NCBI GenBank assembly: GCA_035540915.1
Contig: DATLFQ010000095.1
Location: forward strand, 1-16,611
Reading direction: 5' to 3'
Length of the DNA stretch: 16,611 bases
Source: DATLFQ01 sp035540915
Lineage (GTDB): Bacteria; Actinomycetota; Acidimicrobiia; Acidimicrobiales; GCA-2861595
Both the position numbers and the translations under genes were made by a program. The notes under the pieces are model-generated. The model saw only the letters and a list, made by a program, of their open reading frames with translations, had not been told where the DNA came from and searched no databases. This document shows positions 7,944 through 15,220 of the stretch, piece after piece (positions within the stretch are counted from its first letter, which is position 1; every line of letters starts with the position of its first letter).

Positions 7944-10046
7944 CTAGAAGTGGGCGTCGCTGTGCGCGGAGGCCACGATCACCTCGCCGGTGAGCACGTT
8001 GCCCACGAAGACCCGGGCGTGCAGGGCGTTCACCGTGCCGGCCGTGTCGGTGGAGGTGTTGCCGGACTTCACCTGCTCGTTGACGATCACCGAGACCAAC
8101 GTGTTGCCGCCGAGGGGCACCACGAACTGGGTGTTGGGCGACGGGTTGGTGTCGACGGTGGTGGCGCCGATCTTCAGGTTCGCCAGCTTCACGGCGAAGT
8201 TGGTGCTCGCCGTCGTGCCGTTGGCGGCGCTGGTGGCCTGGACGTCCAGGAGGTCGGCGGTGATGGCACCGTTGAACAGGCTCACGCCCTGCGTCACCGA
8301 GCGCGAGGTCGCGTTCGGGGTCGGGGTGAGCGACCCGCTGGTGGTGTTGGAGGCCGTGGTCGACGACACGACGCCCGGCACGTTGGCCGTGGTGGTGTCG
8401 CTGTCCGAGCCGCCAGTGGCGGGCAGGACGGCGTCGCCGATCTTGGTCTCCGCCAGCTGCTGGCCGCCGAGGTTGCCCTTGACCAGGGCGGTGAAGGCCT
8501 CACCGCTCACGCTCTTGGTCTGCGGGCAGTTCAACGTGGGGGACTGGGCCCGGCTCTCGGCGTGGGCGAGGACGACCTCCGTCCCCGGGGCGACGCCGAA
8601 GATCGAGCTGAGGACCCGCAGCCGCAGCATGTTGACCGAGTGCGCCGACTTGGAGGCGCCGCTGCCGAACGAGCTGCTCTTGACCTCTTCGTAGATGTAC
8701 AGCTCGGCCACCGCTGGCAGCAGCGCGTTCAGCGGGTTCTTCACGAGCACCTTGGTGTTGGGCGCCACGTTCACCGCGGCGTCGTTGACCTTCAGGCCGG
8801 AGATGGTGGAGCCCGCCGAGCTGGTCGTCGCACCACTCGTGGAGGCCGTCGACTGCGACACGGCCTTGACGACGCTGGCGGTGACGAGGCCGTTCAACAG
8901 GTTGGCGTCGAGGACCGTCGCGCTGGCCGTCGTCGCCGACGGGTTGAGCGACGAGTTCGAGCTGGTCGTGACGACCGCCGCCTTGACGAGGTTCGGCGAG
9001 TCGACGTTGAACAGCTGGGCCGCCGAGTTGGCCGGCTCGCCCGGCGCCTTGCTCTCGACGTAGTTGAGCCTGTCGGCCAGCGTGAGGCCGAGGGCCCGGG
9101 CGTCGACGCCATAGGCGGAACCGGACGTGTTGGCGGGCGTGGCCGAGGCCGGCGGGCAGGTGCCGACGGCCAGGGTCGCCGCCACCCACGCGATCGACGA
9201 CGGCAGGTTGCCGCTGCCGTCCGACTTCGACAGCACCTGGACCTTCACGGTGGTGACGCCGGCCGGGATGACGACCGGGAAGTCCACGCTGTCCCACTCC
9301 GGGCCGTTGGTGCTCTTCAAGGTGTTGAAGATCTCGACCGGCGCGGCGTTGCCGACCTGGATCCGGACGGCGTTGGGCCGGGGGCGGTTGCCCTCGGCGC
9401 TGGCCACCTGGAGGTTCAGCTTGGCCGTGCGGGAGAACGACGCCGCCGGGACCGTGAAGGTCTGGGGCGTGGTGGTCTGGAGCTGGCCGGTGAAGTTGGC
9501 GAACGCCAGGTCCAGACCGTCACGCACCTGGATGGACGCCACGTCGGAGCCGTCGTCGATCACGGCGACTAGGCCGGCACCGTTGTTGGAGACGTTGTTG
9601 CTCAGGCCGGACACCGCCAGCGCGTTGGCCCCCGGCTTCACGAGCTTGCGGGAGGTGATGTCGGCCCGGAACGCGGTGCTCGTGACGCGAATGCCGTTTT
9701 GGACGAAGAAGAACGTCGGTCCGCCGATCTTCGTTCCCTGGATCGTCTGCCCGTTCACGACGATCGTGCTGTCGCCCGCCGAGTTGTCGCTGTGCTGGCC
9801 CTCCCAGTACAGGAGTGCCTGCGTGACGCCCGCATTGGCGGGCACGTTGACGTTCAACGTCCCGGGCCCGTTCACGAGACCGACCCCGCCGGCCACGATC
9901 CCTGAGCCCTTCGCGATGGCCACGCCCACGGGCGGGCCCAACGTCTCCGTCCCGTCCGCCGAGGCGGGCACCGCCGCCAGGCCGTACAAGCTCACCATCG
10001 CCGCCGTCGCGGCGACGACCGTCCTTATCGGTCTTGCCGTTCTCAC
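7944..10046 (-). CDS. Secreted protein with two choice-of-anchor-P-like repeats
   Basis: A 700-residue exported protein. Residues 1-30 form a Sec signal peptide (Arg-rich start, hydrophobic core, cleavage after ASA|DG). Residues about 31-295 form a predicted beta-rich domain with TQALLYWEGQ and a VVNGQ segment, loosely like DUF3344-type domains. Two diverged repeats follow (about 310-500 and 514-700), each with a Ser/Thr/Asn-rich middle and ending in a VLAHAES or VIVASAHSD strand; they resemble the choice-of-anchor P family. There is no C-terminal membrane helix or sorting tail, and the internal LPATGG at 541-546 lacks the context of a sortase signal. The GTG start at 10046 has GAGGGA 5 nt upstream and sits inside an ATGTGA start-stop. 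Enzymatic residues are not recognisable; a structural or surface role is inferred. Confidence 0.85.
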   Translation of the reverse strand: MRTARPIRTVVAATAAMVSLYGLAAVPASADGTETLGPPVGVAIAKGSGIVAGGVGLVNGPGTLNVNVPANAGVTQALLYWEGQHSDNSAGDSTIVVNGQTIQGTKIGGPTFFFVQNGIRVTSTAFRADITSRKLVKPGANALAVSGLSNNVSNNGAGLVAVIDDGSDVASIQVRDGLDLAFANFTGQLQTTTPQTFTVPAASFSRTAKLNLQVASAEGNRPRPNAVRIQVGNAAPVEIFNTLKSTNGPEWDSVDFPVVIPAGVTTVKVQVLSKSDGSGNLPSSIAWVAATLAVGTCPPASATPANTSGSAYGVDARALGLTLADRLNYVESKAPGEPANSAAQLFNVDSPNLVKAAVVTTSSNSSLNPSATTASATVLDANLLNGLVTASVVKAVSQSTASTSGATTSSAGSTISGLKVNDAAVNVAPNTKVLVKNPLNALLPAVAELYIYEEVKSSSFGSGASKSAHSVNMLRLRVLSSIFGVAPGTEVVLAHAESRAQSPTLNCPQTKSVSGEAFTALVKGNLGGQQLAETKIGDAVLPATGGSDSDTTTANVPGVVSSTTASNTTSGSLTPTPNATSRSVTQGVSLFNGAITADLLDVQATSAANGTTASTNFAVKLANLKIGATTVDTNPSPNTQFVVPLGGNTLVSVIVNEQVKSGNTSTDTAGTVNALHARVFVGNVLTGEVIVASAHSDAHF

Positions 10047-10208
10047 ATCGGTCCCTCAGCTTTCTTTCGGTGGTCAGTTCGCCGGTCACAACGACCAGGA
10101 AGGAAGGCTGGGCTGCGACCACCCCTTCGGCACAATTCCGCCGCCGCCGCCGGCCCTGCGCACCCCCGATGCCCCGCACCACAACACGCACGCTCCCCAG
10201 TCAGTGGA

Positions 10209-10214
10209 AAGTGT
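10209..10214 (-). promoter_or_regulatory. Weak -10-like hexamer at fixed offset from DosR-like box
   Basis: ACACTT on the minus strand occupies offsets 24-29 after the end of the palindrome at 10238. The glycosylphosphotransferase promoter region has ACATCT at exactly the same offset from its own palindrome. The match to TATAAT alone is poor; the shared spacing is the argument. Confidence 0.3.
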
Positions 10215-10237
10215 CCGCCGACTCCGGCGCGGGCGAC

Positions 10238-10254
10238 TAGGGCCGAAGGTCCCA
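10238..10254 (-). promoter_or_regulatory. DosR/DevR-like palindrome upstream of the 700-residue secreted protein
   Basis: Minus-strand TGGGACCTTCGGCCCTA fits the GGGAC-N4-GNCCC core of DosR/DevR response-regulator boxes exactly. It lies 192 nt before the GTG at 10046. A near-identical site stands at 14864-14880. Whether the regulator is a true DosR orthologue or another LuxR-family protein is unknown. Confidence 0.55.
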
Positions 10255-10307
10255 ACCGCAGGATCCGGGCCGGCCGAGCCGCCCGATAGGTGAAGTTGGC
10301 ACCAATT

Positions 10308-10320
10308 CCGGCGCAGCCGG
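10308..10320 (-). terminator. Short GC hairpin after the 889-residue protein gene
   Basis: CCGGC-3 nt-GCCGG lies 20 nt after the TGA at 10341. The stem is only 5 bp and is followed on the minus strand by AATTGG without a T-run, so this is at best a weak terminator. Confidence 0.25.
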
Positions 10321-10340
10321 GGCACTGTCCGGTGGCGCGG

Positions 10341-13010
10341 TCAGGGAGCCGGCTTGACCTCGGCGGCGCCGACGGTGGCGGCGAGCGGGGCGGCAAGCCC
10401 CTGCCCGGCCGCCGTCACGGCGGACGTGGCCGCCGTCGCCGACAGAGCCACGCTGAACTGGCGCGTCCCTGTGAGGTAGCGGTTCGTCCCCGACCGCCCG
10501 AAGCCGAAGACGGTCATGTTGCCCTCCATCAGGTAGTAGTTGTCCGCCGCCGCGTCGCCCTGGTGGTGGGCGAGGAGGATGGACCGGTTCCGGTTCGTGT
10601 CGGCGAACGCGGTCCACTCGGGGTTCGCGAGGTCGCCCGAGACGGACTGGGAGAGCGGTGTCACCGACCCACCGGGACGGATCACGACGTCGGAGGTCAG
10701 GTCGATCTGGCCCCCCGGCGTGCCCTCGTACAGGAACCAGTAGTTGGCCGGCGCGGTGACCATCGTCATGCGCGACCGGTCGGGGAAGAGGTCCCAGACC
10801 GCCTGCCACCCGTCTGAGGTGACCGAACGAAGCGTCACCTTCAGGGGGCCCTGGTTGACCACGGTGGTGGTCGACGACGTCGCGCCCGGGTGGAAGTGGC
10901 CGGCCGGGTAGACCGCGTTCGGCATGCCGCGGAACTCCCCTGCCGACCGGGCGGCCGTGCTGTAGTTGAGCCAGTCGTTGCCGGCCGGGTCCACCAGGCT
11001 GGAGAAGCCGCCGCCCTGGCGGTGGTAGTACCACGTGCCGTTCGGCGTCGTCACCCGGTAGCTGTCCTGGCCGGCGTCGACAACCGACGCGAGCGACACC
11101 AGCGGGGTGACGACGACGGGGGTCACGGTGCTCCCGACGACGTCGAAGTACGCGTCGTAGCGACGCTCGCCGCCGGCCGCCGTGGTGCCGGTGAGCAGGA
11201 GCGTCAGCGTCCCCGAGGTCGCCCCGGGCGCCGACCGGTCGAACTGGAACGGCACGTTCAGGTCGATGGCCGCCCCGGTGCCGTCGACCTCGACGAGCCG
11301 GAGCAGGTTCGGGTCGGCCGTCCCCGAGCCGCCTGCGCTGGCCCGCGCCGCCCCGAGGTCGAGGGGCAGGTCGACGGCCGTCTGCCCCCGGGCATGGCCG
11401 CCCGCCGGCACGGTGAGTGCGACGCGGTAGTTGCGGGCGTCGGCCCAGGGCCGGCCGGACGGCGGGGGTGGCGGCGGCGCCGTGCCGCCGAGCGCCCAGG
11501 CCACCGCGGCGTCGAAGAGGGAGCCGCCCTGTGCGGAGAGCTTGGGCGGCGCATCGTAGGCGAGGAAGAAGCCGACCCTTCGGGCCGGTGCGGTACCCGA
11601 GGTGAGCGCGCCGCCGGTGTCCACGGCGAACACCGCCGCCTTGCTCGACGCAGCTGGCGAGCGGGCCACGACGGTGGCGCCAGCGGGCGGCACGCCCAAA
11701 CCGAAGGTGGCGGCCGAGGTGACCGCGTTGACGGAACCACTGAGCCCGGCGGCCAGCGGACTGGACGGCGTGACGATGTCGACGCGCGTCTGGCTGGCGT
11801 GCTCCGACGGCGAGCTGCCGAGGCGCAACGCGCCGTAGGCGTACACCTCCGACGACAGCACCGGCGTGGCCAGGTTGCCCAACCAGGTCGGGATCTTGGA
11901 CGGGACCACGGACGAGGCGATCACGATCAGCTTTGCGTTCTGCACCGCGGCCTGGGTCAGCGCGTCGTCGTCCACGACGGTGACGGTGTGGCCGGCCGCC
12001 GTCAGGCGGTTGCGCAGGGGCACATCGCCCGAGGGCGGGCCCGAGCTCCCGGCGACCAGCGCCACCGGGCCGCTTCCCGGAGGCGGGGACGAGGTGCCGA
12101 CGGTGACGCTGACGGTGTCCGAGGCGGACAGAGCGCCGTCGGACGCCGCCAGCCGCAGGACGTAGGTGCCCACCTCGGGCAGGGTCACGTTGGTCGACGG
12201 CGCCGACGGTGCCGAGAAGGAGACGGCCGCGGGGCCGGACGCCATGGACCACGACGCCGTGGTCGCACCCGGAGGATTGGGCAGCCCGTCGTCGGACACG
12301 GTCCCCGCCAGCGCGACCGTGGCGGGCGCACCCGAGGCGGTGCGGTCGGGGCCCGCGCTCACGACCGGCGCCGTGTTGGTCGTGCCGCCGCCGCCCGGGC
12401 AGGCCGGGCTCCACGCGGTCGGGCAACCCGCCCAGCTGCTGGGCGGGGCCAGCGTCGCCCCGGGGGCCACGACGATGGCCGACGCGGTCAGGCTGATGGG
12501 CACGTGGTTGGCCAGGTCGGTGCCGGTGTAGCAGGAGGCGCCGCACCGGCTGCTCATCAGCAGCTTCTGGGTGGCGGCGTCCTTCATCATGATCCGCACG
12601 GGGCTGAACGGCGACGCCCAGCTCCAGGTGCCGTTTTTCTTCCACCAGTTGTTCGGGACGCCGAGGTCGACCCACTGCACGCCGGTGGAGGTGTAGCGGT
12701 GCTTCGGGCTGCAGGTCTCCTCGGCGAAGCTGTTGCGCCAGACGCAGACCTGGGCGTCCACCGCCTTGGTGGACGGCTTGGCCGTGATCTGCATGCGCAT
12801 GTAGACCCGGCCGCCGGCCCAGTTCACCGGGCTCGTCCAGTTCGAGACCTGCGCCGGCGACGTCAGCTCGGCGTAGCGGTCCTTGTCGTGGACCAGCGCC
12901 TGGTCGAACCAGGTGAACTGCTGGGTCACCGCCCCGACCGGAGCCTCGCTCCCCACCAACGTCCCGGCTGCCATGGCGGCGACCAGGAGAACCAGCTTCA
13001 CCTTGCGCAT
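10341..13010 (-). CDS. Large secreted mosaic protein (PKD/REJ-like and ThuA-like domains)
   Basis: An 889-residue exported protein. Residues 1-27 are a signal peptide (cleavage near VGA|VT). Residues 28-205 form a unique Trp- and Cys-rich domain (Cys 89, 100, 156, 160, 196, 204, probably disulphide-bonded). Residues about 214-304 are a PKD/REJ-like beta-sandwich (APVVSAGPDRTA to DTVSVTV). Residues about 314-510 form a flavodoxin-fold, ThuA-like module (VALVAGSSGPPSGDVPLRN to GGSLFDAAVAWALG). A PPPPPPS hinge follows at 512-518, then a beta-rich C-terminal module (about 520-875) I cannot assign, with WYYHRQGGGF, PAGHFHPG and NYWFLYEGTPGG segments that resemble the mutarotase or lyase-like folds of glycan-active proteins. 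ATG 13010 has a G6 run 6 nt upstream. A glycan-binding or glycan-processing role is an inference. It may be co-transcribed with the glycosylphosphotransferase 72 nt upstream. Confidence 0.85.
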   Translation of the reverse strand: MRKVKLVLLVAAMAAGTLVGSEAPVGAVTQQFTWFDQALVHDKDRYAELTSPAQVSNWTSPVNWAGGRVYMRMQITAKPSTKAVDAQVCVWRNSFAEETCSPKHRYTSTGVQWVDLGVPNNWWKKNGTWSWASPFSPVRIMMKDAATQKLLMSSRCGASCYTGTDLANHVPISLTASAIVVAPGATLAPPSSWAGCPTAWSPACPGGGGTTNTAPVVSAGPDRTASGAPATVALAGTVSDDGLPNPPGATTASWSMASGPAAVSFSAPSAPSTNVTLPEVGTYVLRLAASDGALSASDTVSVTVGTSSPPPGSGPVALVAGSSGPPSGDVPLRNRLTAAGHTVTVVDDDALTQAAVQNAKLIVIASSVVPSKIPTWLGNLATPVLSSEVYAYGALRLGSSPSEHASQTRVDIVTPSSPLAAGLSGSVNAVTSAATFGLGVPPAGATVVARSPAASSKAAVFAVDTGGALTSGTAPARRVGFFLAYDAPPKLSAQGGSLFDAAVAWALGGTAPPPPPPSGRPWADARNYRVALTVPAGGHARGQTAVDLPLDLGAARASAGGSGTADPNLLRLVEVDGTGAAIDLNVPFQFDRSAPGATSGTLTLLLTGTTAAGGERRYDAYFDVVGSTVTPVVVTPLVSLASVVDAGQDSYRVTTPNGTWYYHRQGGGFSSLVDPAGNDWLNYSTAARSAGEFRGMPNAVYPAGHFHPGATSSTTTVVNQGPLKVTLRSVTSDGWQAVWDLFPDRSRMTMVTAPANYWFLYEGTPGGQIDLTSDVVIRPGGSVTPLSQSVSGDLANPEWTAFADTNRNRSILLAHHQGDAAADNYYLMEGNMTVFGFGRSGTNRYLTGTRQFSVALSATAATSAVTAAGQGLAAPLAATVGAAEVKPAP

Positions 13011-13054
13011 CGTTGGCCCCCCGGTCGTGCTCTGCGTTGGTCGAGGTGGTCCGC

Positions 13055-13071
13055 CGCCCTCGTGCAGGGCG
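13055..13071 (-). terminator. Small hairpin between glycosylphosphotransferase and 889-residue protein genes
   Basis: CGCCCT-5 nt-AGGGCG makes a 6-bp stem within the 72-nt gap, 12 nt after the TAG at 13083. It has no T-run and could be partial attenuation or a leader stem. Confidence 0.25.
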
Positions 13072-13082
13072 AACGCTAGCTG

Positions 13083-14699
13083 CTAGCCGGCGCGGTCGGA
13101 CTCGTGGACGGCGGCCGTCCCGTCGGCGAGGTCGCCGGCGGCGGCGAGCAGCTCGACCGGCGGCGGGCTGACCTCGATGGCGGTAGTCGACAGGTCGACC
13201 TCGTCGAACTCGACGGTCGTGCCGCGCCCCGACCCGGCTCCCGGCTTCCACTTCCTCCGGATGTCGCAGATCGCCTGCACGGCGACGGCGCGCGCCGTGG
13301 CCAGGAGGATCACGAAGTCCAGCTCCAGCGACCAGTTGTCCATGTAGAACAGGTCCAGTCGCCGGTAGGCGTCGAACGAGGGGTCGTCCCGGCCCTCGAT
13401 CTGCCACAGGCCGGTGATGCCGGGCCGCACCCGGTGGCGGTCGCGCAGGTCGTCGTCGAACTGCTCGACCTCGTGCGCCAGTGCGGGGCGGGGGCCGACC
13501 AGGCTCATGGTGCCCGTCAGGACGTTCACGAGCTGGGGCAGCTCGTCGATGCTCAACGCCCGCAGCCAGCGGCCCACCCGGGTCACGCGAGGGTCGTTGT
13601 GCGACTTGTAGAGCGGGCCCCGCCGCTGGTTGTCGGCCAACACCAGGTGCAGCTGGCTCGCGGCGTCCGCCACCATCGTGCGCAGCTTGTAGACGGTGAA
13701 CGGGCGGCCGCCGCGGCCGATCCGCTCATGACGGAACAGCACCGGCCCGGGACTGTCGAGCTTGATGGCAACGGCGGCGACGGCGAGGACCGGCAGCGTC
13801 AGCACGAGGCCGACGACGCTGCCGATGACGTCGACGACACGCTTGACCGCGAGCTGCCACGGCGAGACGGTCAGGCGCTCGATGTAGAACATCGGCTCCC
13901 GGGCCAGGGGCTGGGCGCGCAGGCGGCGGTGGTCGATGCCGCTGAGGCCCCAGGACAGGTGCAGGTGGACCTCCTCGCTGAGGAGGCGGCGGGTCAGGCG
14001 GTTCAGCTCGGTGGCACCGAAGGCGCTGGTGACCAGGATCACCGAGTCGGACTTGTGCTGGGCCAGCGCGGCGGTGACCGCCGACGACGACGAGACGATC
14101 GCCACCGGTGTGAAGCCCAGCTCGGGGTGCTCGGCCAGGTGGCGCTCGATCGAGCGGGCCTCGTCGTTCGACCCGGCGATGACCACCGGCCGGGTGTGGA
14201 GCCCACGGGCGCGCTGGCGGCGGAGCCACGCGGTGTAGGCGCAGCGGGTCTGGCACAGCGCCACCCACATCAGCCCGCAGGTCAGGACCACGCGACCGGG
14301 GCTGAGGTCGACTTGCACCAGCCCGCCGGCGAAGTTGACGATCAGGCCGGCCAGCACCGAAACGCGCGCCAGCCGGCTGACCTCGAGCTCCCGCACCCGG
14401 CAGACGCGGCCCAGGTACAGCTCCTGGCTCGCCAGCAGGATCAGCCCCAGGCCGGTGATGGCGGCCACGGCGGCGACCAACCCGACGCCGGTACCCTCGT
14501 GCCCGCCCAGCACCACCAGCGCGGCCGACCAGCACGCGGCGATGGCCAGGGCGTCGCTTCCCACCAGCAACCGCCGAAGGAACTTCGACGTCGGCGCCAT
14601 GGCCGGCTCGGGCGCCAGCGACACCGGCGTGATCGGGGTGGCCGGCACCGCCTGGGACGTCTTCGATCGCGGGTTGATGGCCCGCAGGTTCATGGCCAT
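13083..14699 (-). CDS. Polyprenyl glycosylphosphotransferase (WbaP/WcaJ family sugar transferase)
   Basis: A 538-residue inner-membrane enzyme that moves a sugar 1-phosphate from a nucleotide sugar to undecaprenyl phosphate, starting lipid-linked glycan assembly. After a cytoplasmic Pro/Ser/Thr-rich N-terminus (1-45) come about four hydrophobic segments (47-66, 70-90, 113-130, 136-150), a CoA_binding_3-type Rossmann domain (about 170-275), the re-entrant helix (about 288-312) and the catalytic bacterial sugar-transferase domain: KLRTM (338-342), IDELPQLVN (384-392), SLVGPRP (399-405) and RVRPGITGLWQ (423-433). A C-terminal acidic/Ala-rich tail (about 485-538) is non-conserved. ATG 14699 has GAGGA 8 nt upstream and overlaps a possible small ORF (TGATG). 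The sugar substrate cannot be read from sequence. Confidence 0.94.
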   Translation of the reverse strand: MAMNLRAINPRSKTSQAVPATPITPVSLAPEPAMAPTSKFLRRLLVGSDALAIAACWSAALVVLGGHEGTGVGLVAAVAAITGLGLILLASQELYLGRVCRVRELEVSRLARVSVLAGLIVNFAGGLVQVDLSPGRVVLTCGLMWVALCQTRCAYTAWLRRQRARGLHTRPVVIAGSNDEARSIERHLAEHPELGFTPVAIVSSSSAVTAALAQHKSDSVILVTSAFGATELNRLTRRLLSEEVHLHLSWGLSGIDHRRLRAQPLAREPMFYIERLTVSPWQLAVKRVVDVIGSVVGLVLTLPVLAVAAVAIKLDSPGPVLFRHERIGRGGRPFTVYKLRTMVADAASQLHLVLADNQRRGPLYKSHNDPRVTRVGRWLRALSIDELPQLVNVLTGTMSLVGPRPALAHEVEQFDDDLRDRHRVRPGITGLWQIEGRDDPSFDAYRRLDLFYMDNWSLELDFVILLATARAVAVQAICDIRRKWKPGAGSGRGTTVEFDEVDLSTTAIEVSPPPVELLAAAGDLADGTAAVHESDRAG

Positions 14700-14806
14700 C
14701 AGCGCGGTCCTCGTGCGCCGCCACCGACCGCGACTGCCGCCTCGGCCAACGCCGCTGCGCGAGGTCGGATGTGTCCCACCACCGTCTCCTCCAGCTCCGC
14801 CTTCAT
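14699..14806 (-). CDS. Possible 35-residue small ORF coupled to the glycosylphosphotransferase
   Basis: ATG 14806 opens a 35-codon frame (begins MKAELEETVVGHIRPR) whose TGA overlaps the next ATG in a TGATG junction, the same arrangement as between rfbF and the SDR. A GGAAAG ribosome-binding-like stretch lies 7 nt upstream, and the predicted transcript start (about 14828) would put this ORF first. It has an acidic start, then an Ala-rich helix, no membrane segment and no known domain. It could be a leader ORF that couples translation, or chance. The same frame stays open up to 15142, but that upstream part looks non-coding. Confidence 0.35.
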   Translation of the reverse strand: MKAELEETVVGHIRPRAAALAEAAVAVGGGARGPR

Positions 14807-14834
14807 CGCCGTTCTTTCCCCGCAGCTCCGACTC

Positions 14835-14840
14835 AGATGT
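14835..14840 (-). promoter_or_regulatory. Weak -10-like hexamer of the glycosylphosphotransferase promoter
   Basis: ACATCT on the minus strand lies at offsets 24-29 after the palindrome at 14864, identical to the offset of ACACTT downstream of the second palindrome. It predicts a start near 14828 and centres the palindrome at about -43, the place for a class II activator. Confidence 0.3.
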
Positions 14841-14846
14841 TGCGAC

Positions 14847-14863
14847 CCGCCGTTACCCGGCGG
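14847..14863. repeat. 6-bp inverted repeat next to the DosR-like box
   Basis: CCGCCG-TTACC-CGGCGG on the plus strand abuts the palindrome at 14864 and lies between it and the -10-like hexamer. It may be a second protein site or chance in GC-rich DNA. Confidence 0.3.
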
Positions 14864-14880
14864 TAGGGCCAAAGGTCCTT
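14864..14880 (-). promoter_or_regulatory. DosR/DevR-like palindrome upstream of the glycosylphosphotransferase
   Basis: Minus-strand AAGGACCTTTGGCCCTA shares 14 of 17 positions with the site at 10238-10254 and fits the GGGAC-N4-GNCCC core with one mismatch. It is 58 nt before the small ORF and 165 nt before the glycosylphosphotransferase start. Confidence 0.55.
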
Positions 14881-15220
14881 GCATGATTCGGCCTTGACGG
14901 ACATCGGGGACCTTTCGAGATACTGGTGGCATTCGGACGTTGCGGGAAAGTCGAAATTGTCGGATTCGTCGAATTATCGTTGTGTAGCCGGTGTTTCCGG
15001 TCTTTGGAAGACGGCGGCCCGGCGGTAACGTCACAACTTCGTGCGTCCTCCTCGGCACCTTTGCGGGCGCGGCTCGGCCTCCGGATCGTAAGCGACCGGG
15101 ACGGTCGCGAGGTGGTGACTTCCGGCACGTCATTCGCCTCAATGACGGGCGGGCGGAGCGCCCATGACGCGCCTCGGGGCGCAGTCGCCGGATGTCCCGG
15201 GGATTGGCGCCGTGGGCGGT

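Larger units (their letters stand above)
10047..10340. other. 294-nt intergenic region: leader of the 700-residue protein gene
   Basis: No gene is seen here. It holds the DosR-like palindrome at 10238-10254, a -10-like hexamer at 10209-10214, a (CCG)5 run at 10138-10152 within the predicted leader of about 155 nt, and a small GC hairpin at 10308-10320 just after the neighbouring gene. A TTGGCACCAA dyad lies at 10295-10304. The CCG run and GC-rich leader could fold but match no riboswitch I recognise. Confidence 0.6.
14807..15220. other. 414-nt intergenic region with regulatory sites
   Basis: No convincing gene is seen. From left to right it holds a hairpin beside a DosR-like palindrome (14847-14880), a half-site of the same motif on the other strand (14906-14916), a TTGACG hexamer on the plus strand at 14894-14899, and a locally AT-richer stretch (about 14930-15010) with GATAAT on the minus strand at 14973-14978. 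The rest up to the MMPL remnant stop is featureless. Confidence 0.6.

Noticed and set aside
8409..8426. LPATGG as a sortase sorting signal in the 700-residue protein
   Set aside because: It lies 155 residues before the C-terminus with no following hydrophobic helix or basic tail.
10138..10152. (CCG)5 run as a functional repeat
   Set aside because: Short trinucleotide runs are expected in DNA this GC-rich; no further structure supports a role.
10237..13407. 1056-codon minus-strand open frame
   Set aside because: It is Arg/Pro/Gly-rich, runs through two real genes in another frame, and has no recognisable domain.
13104..14897. 597-codon plus-strand frame opposite the glycosylphosphotransferase
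   Set aside because: Antisense to a gene with all catalytic signatures; the translated product is low-complexity.
14973..14998. GATAAT with GGAAAC as a minus-strand promoter
   Set aside because: The spacing is only 14 nt, which fits neither the sigma-70 nor the ECF pattern; kept only as a note in the intergenic entry.
14807..15142. N-terminal extension of the small ORF to a 147-residue protein
   Set aside because: The extension crosses the DosR-like box and promoter-like region, is Arg/Pro-rich and has no ribosome-binding site; only the last 35 codons are kept as a candidate.
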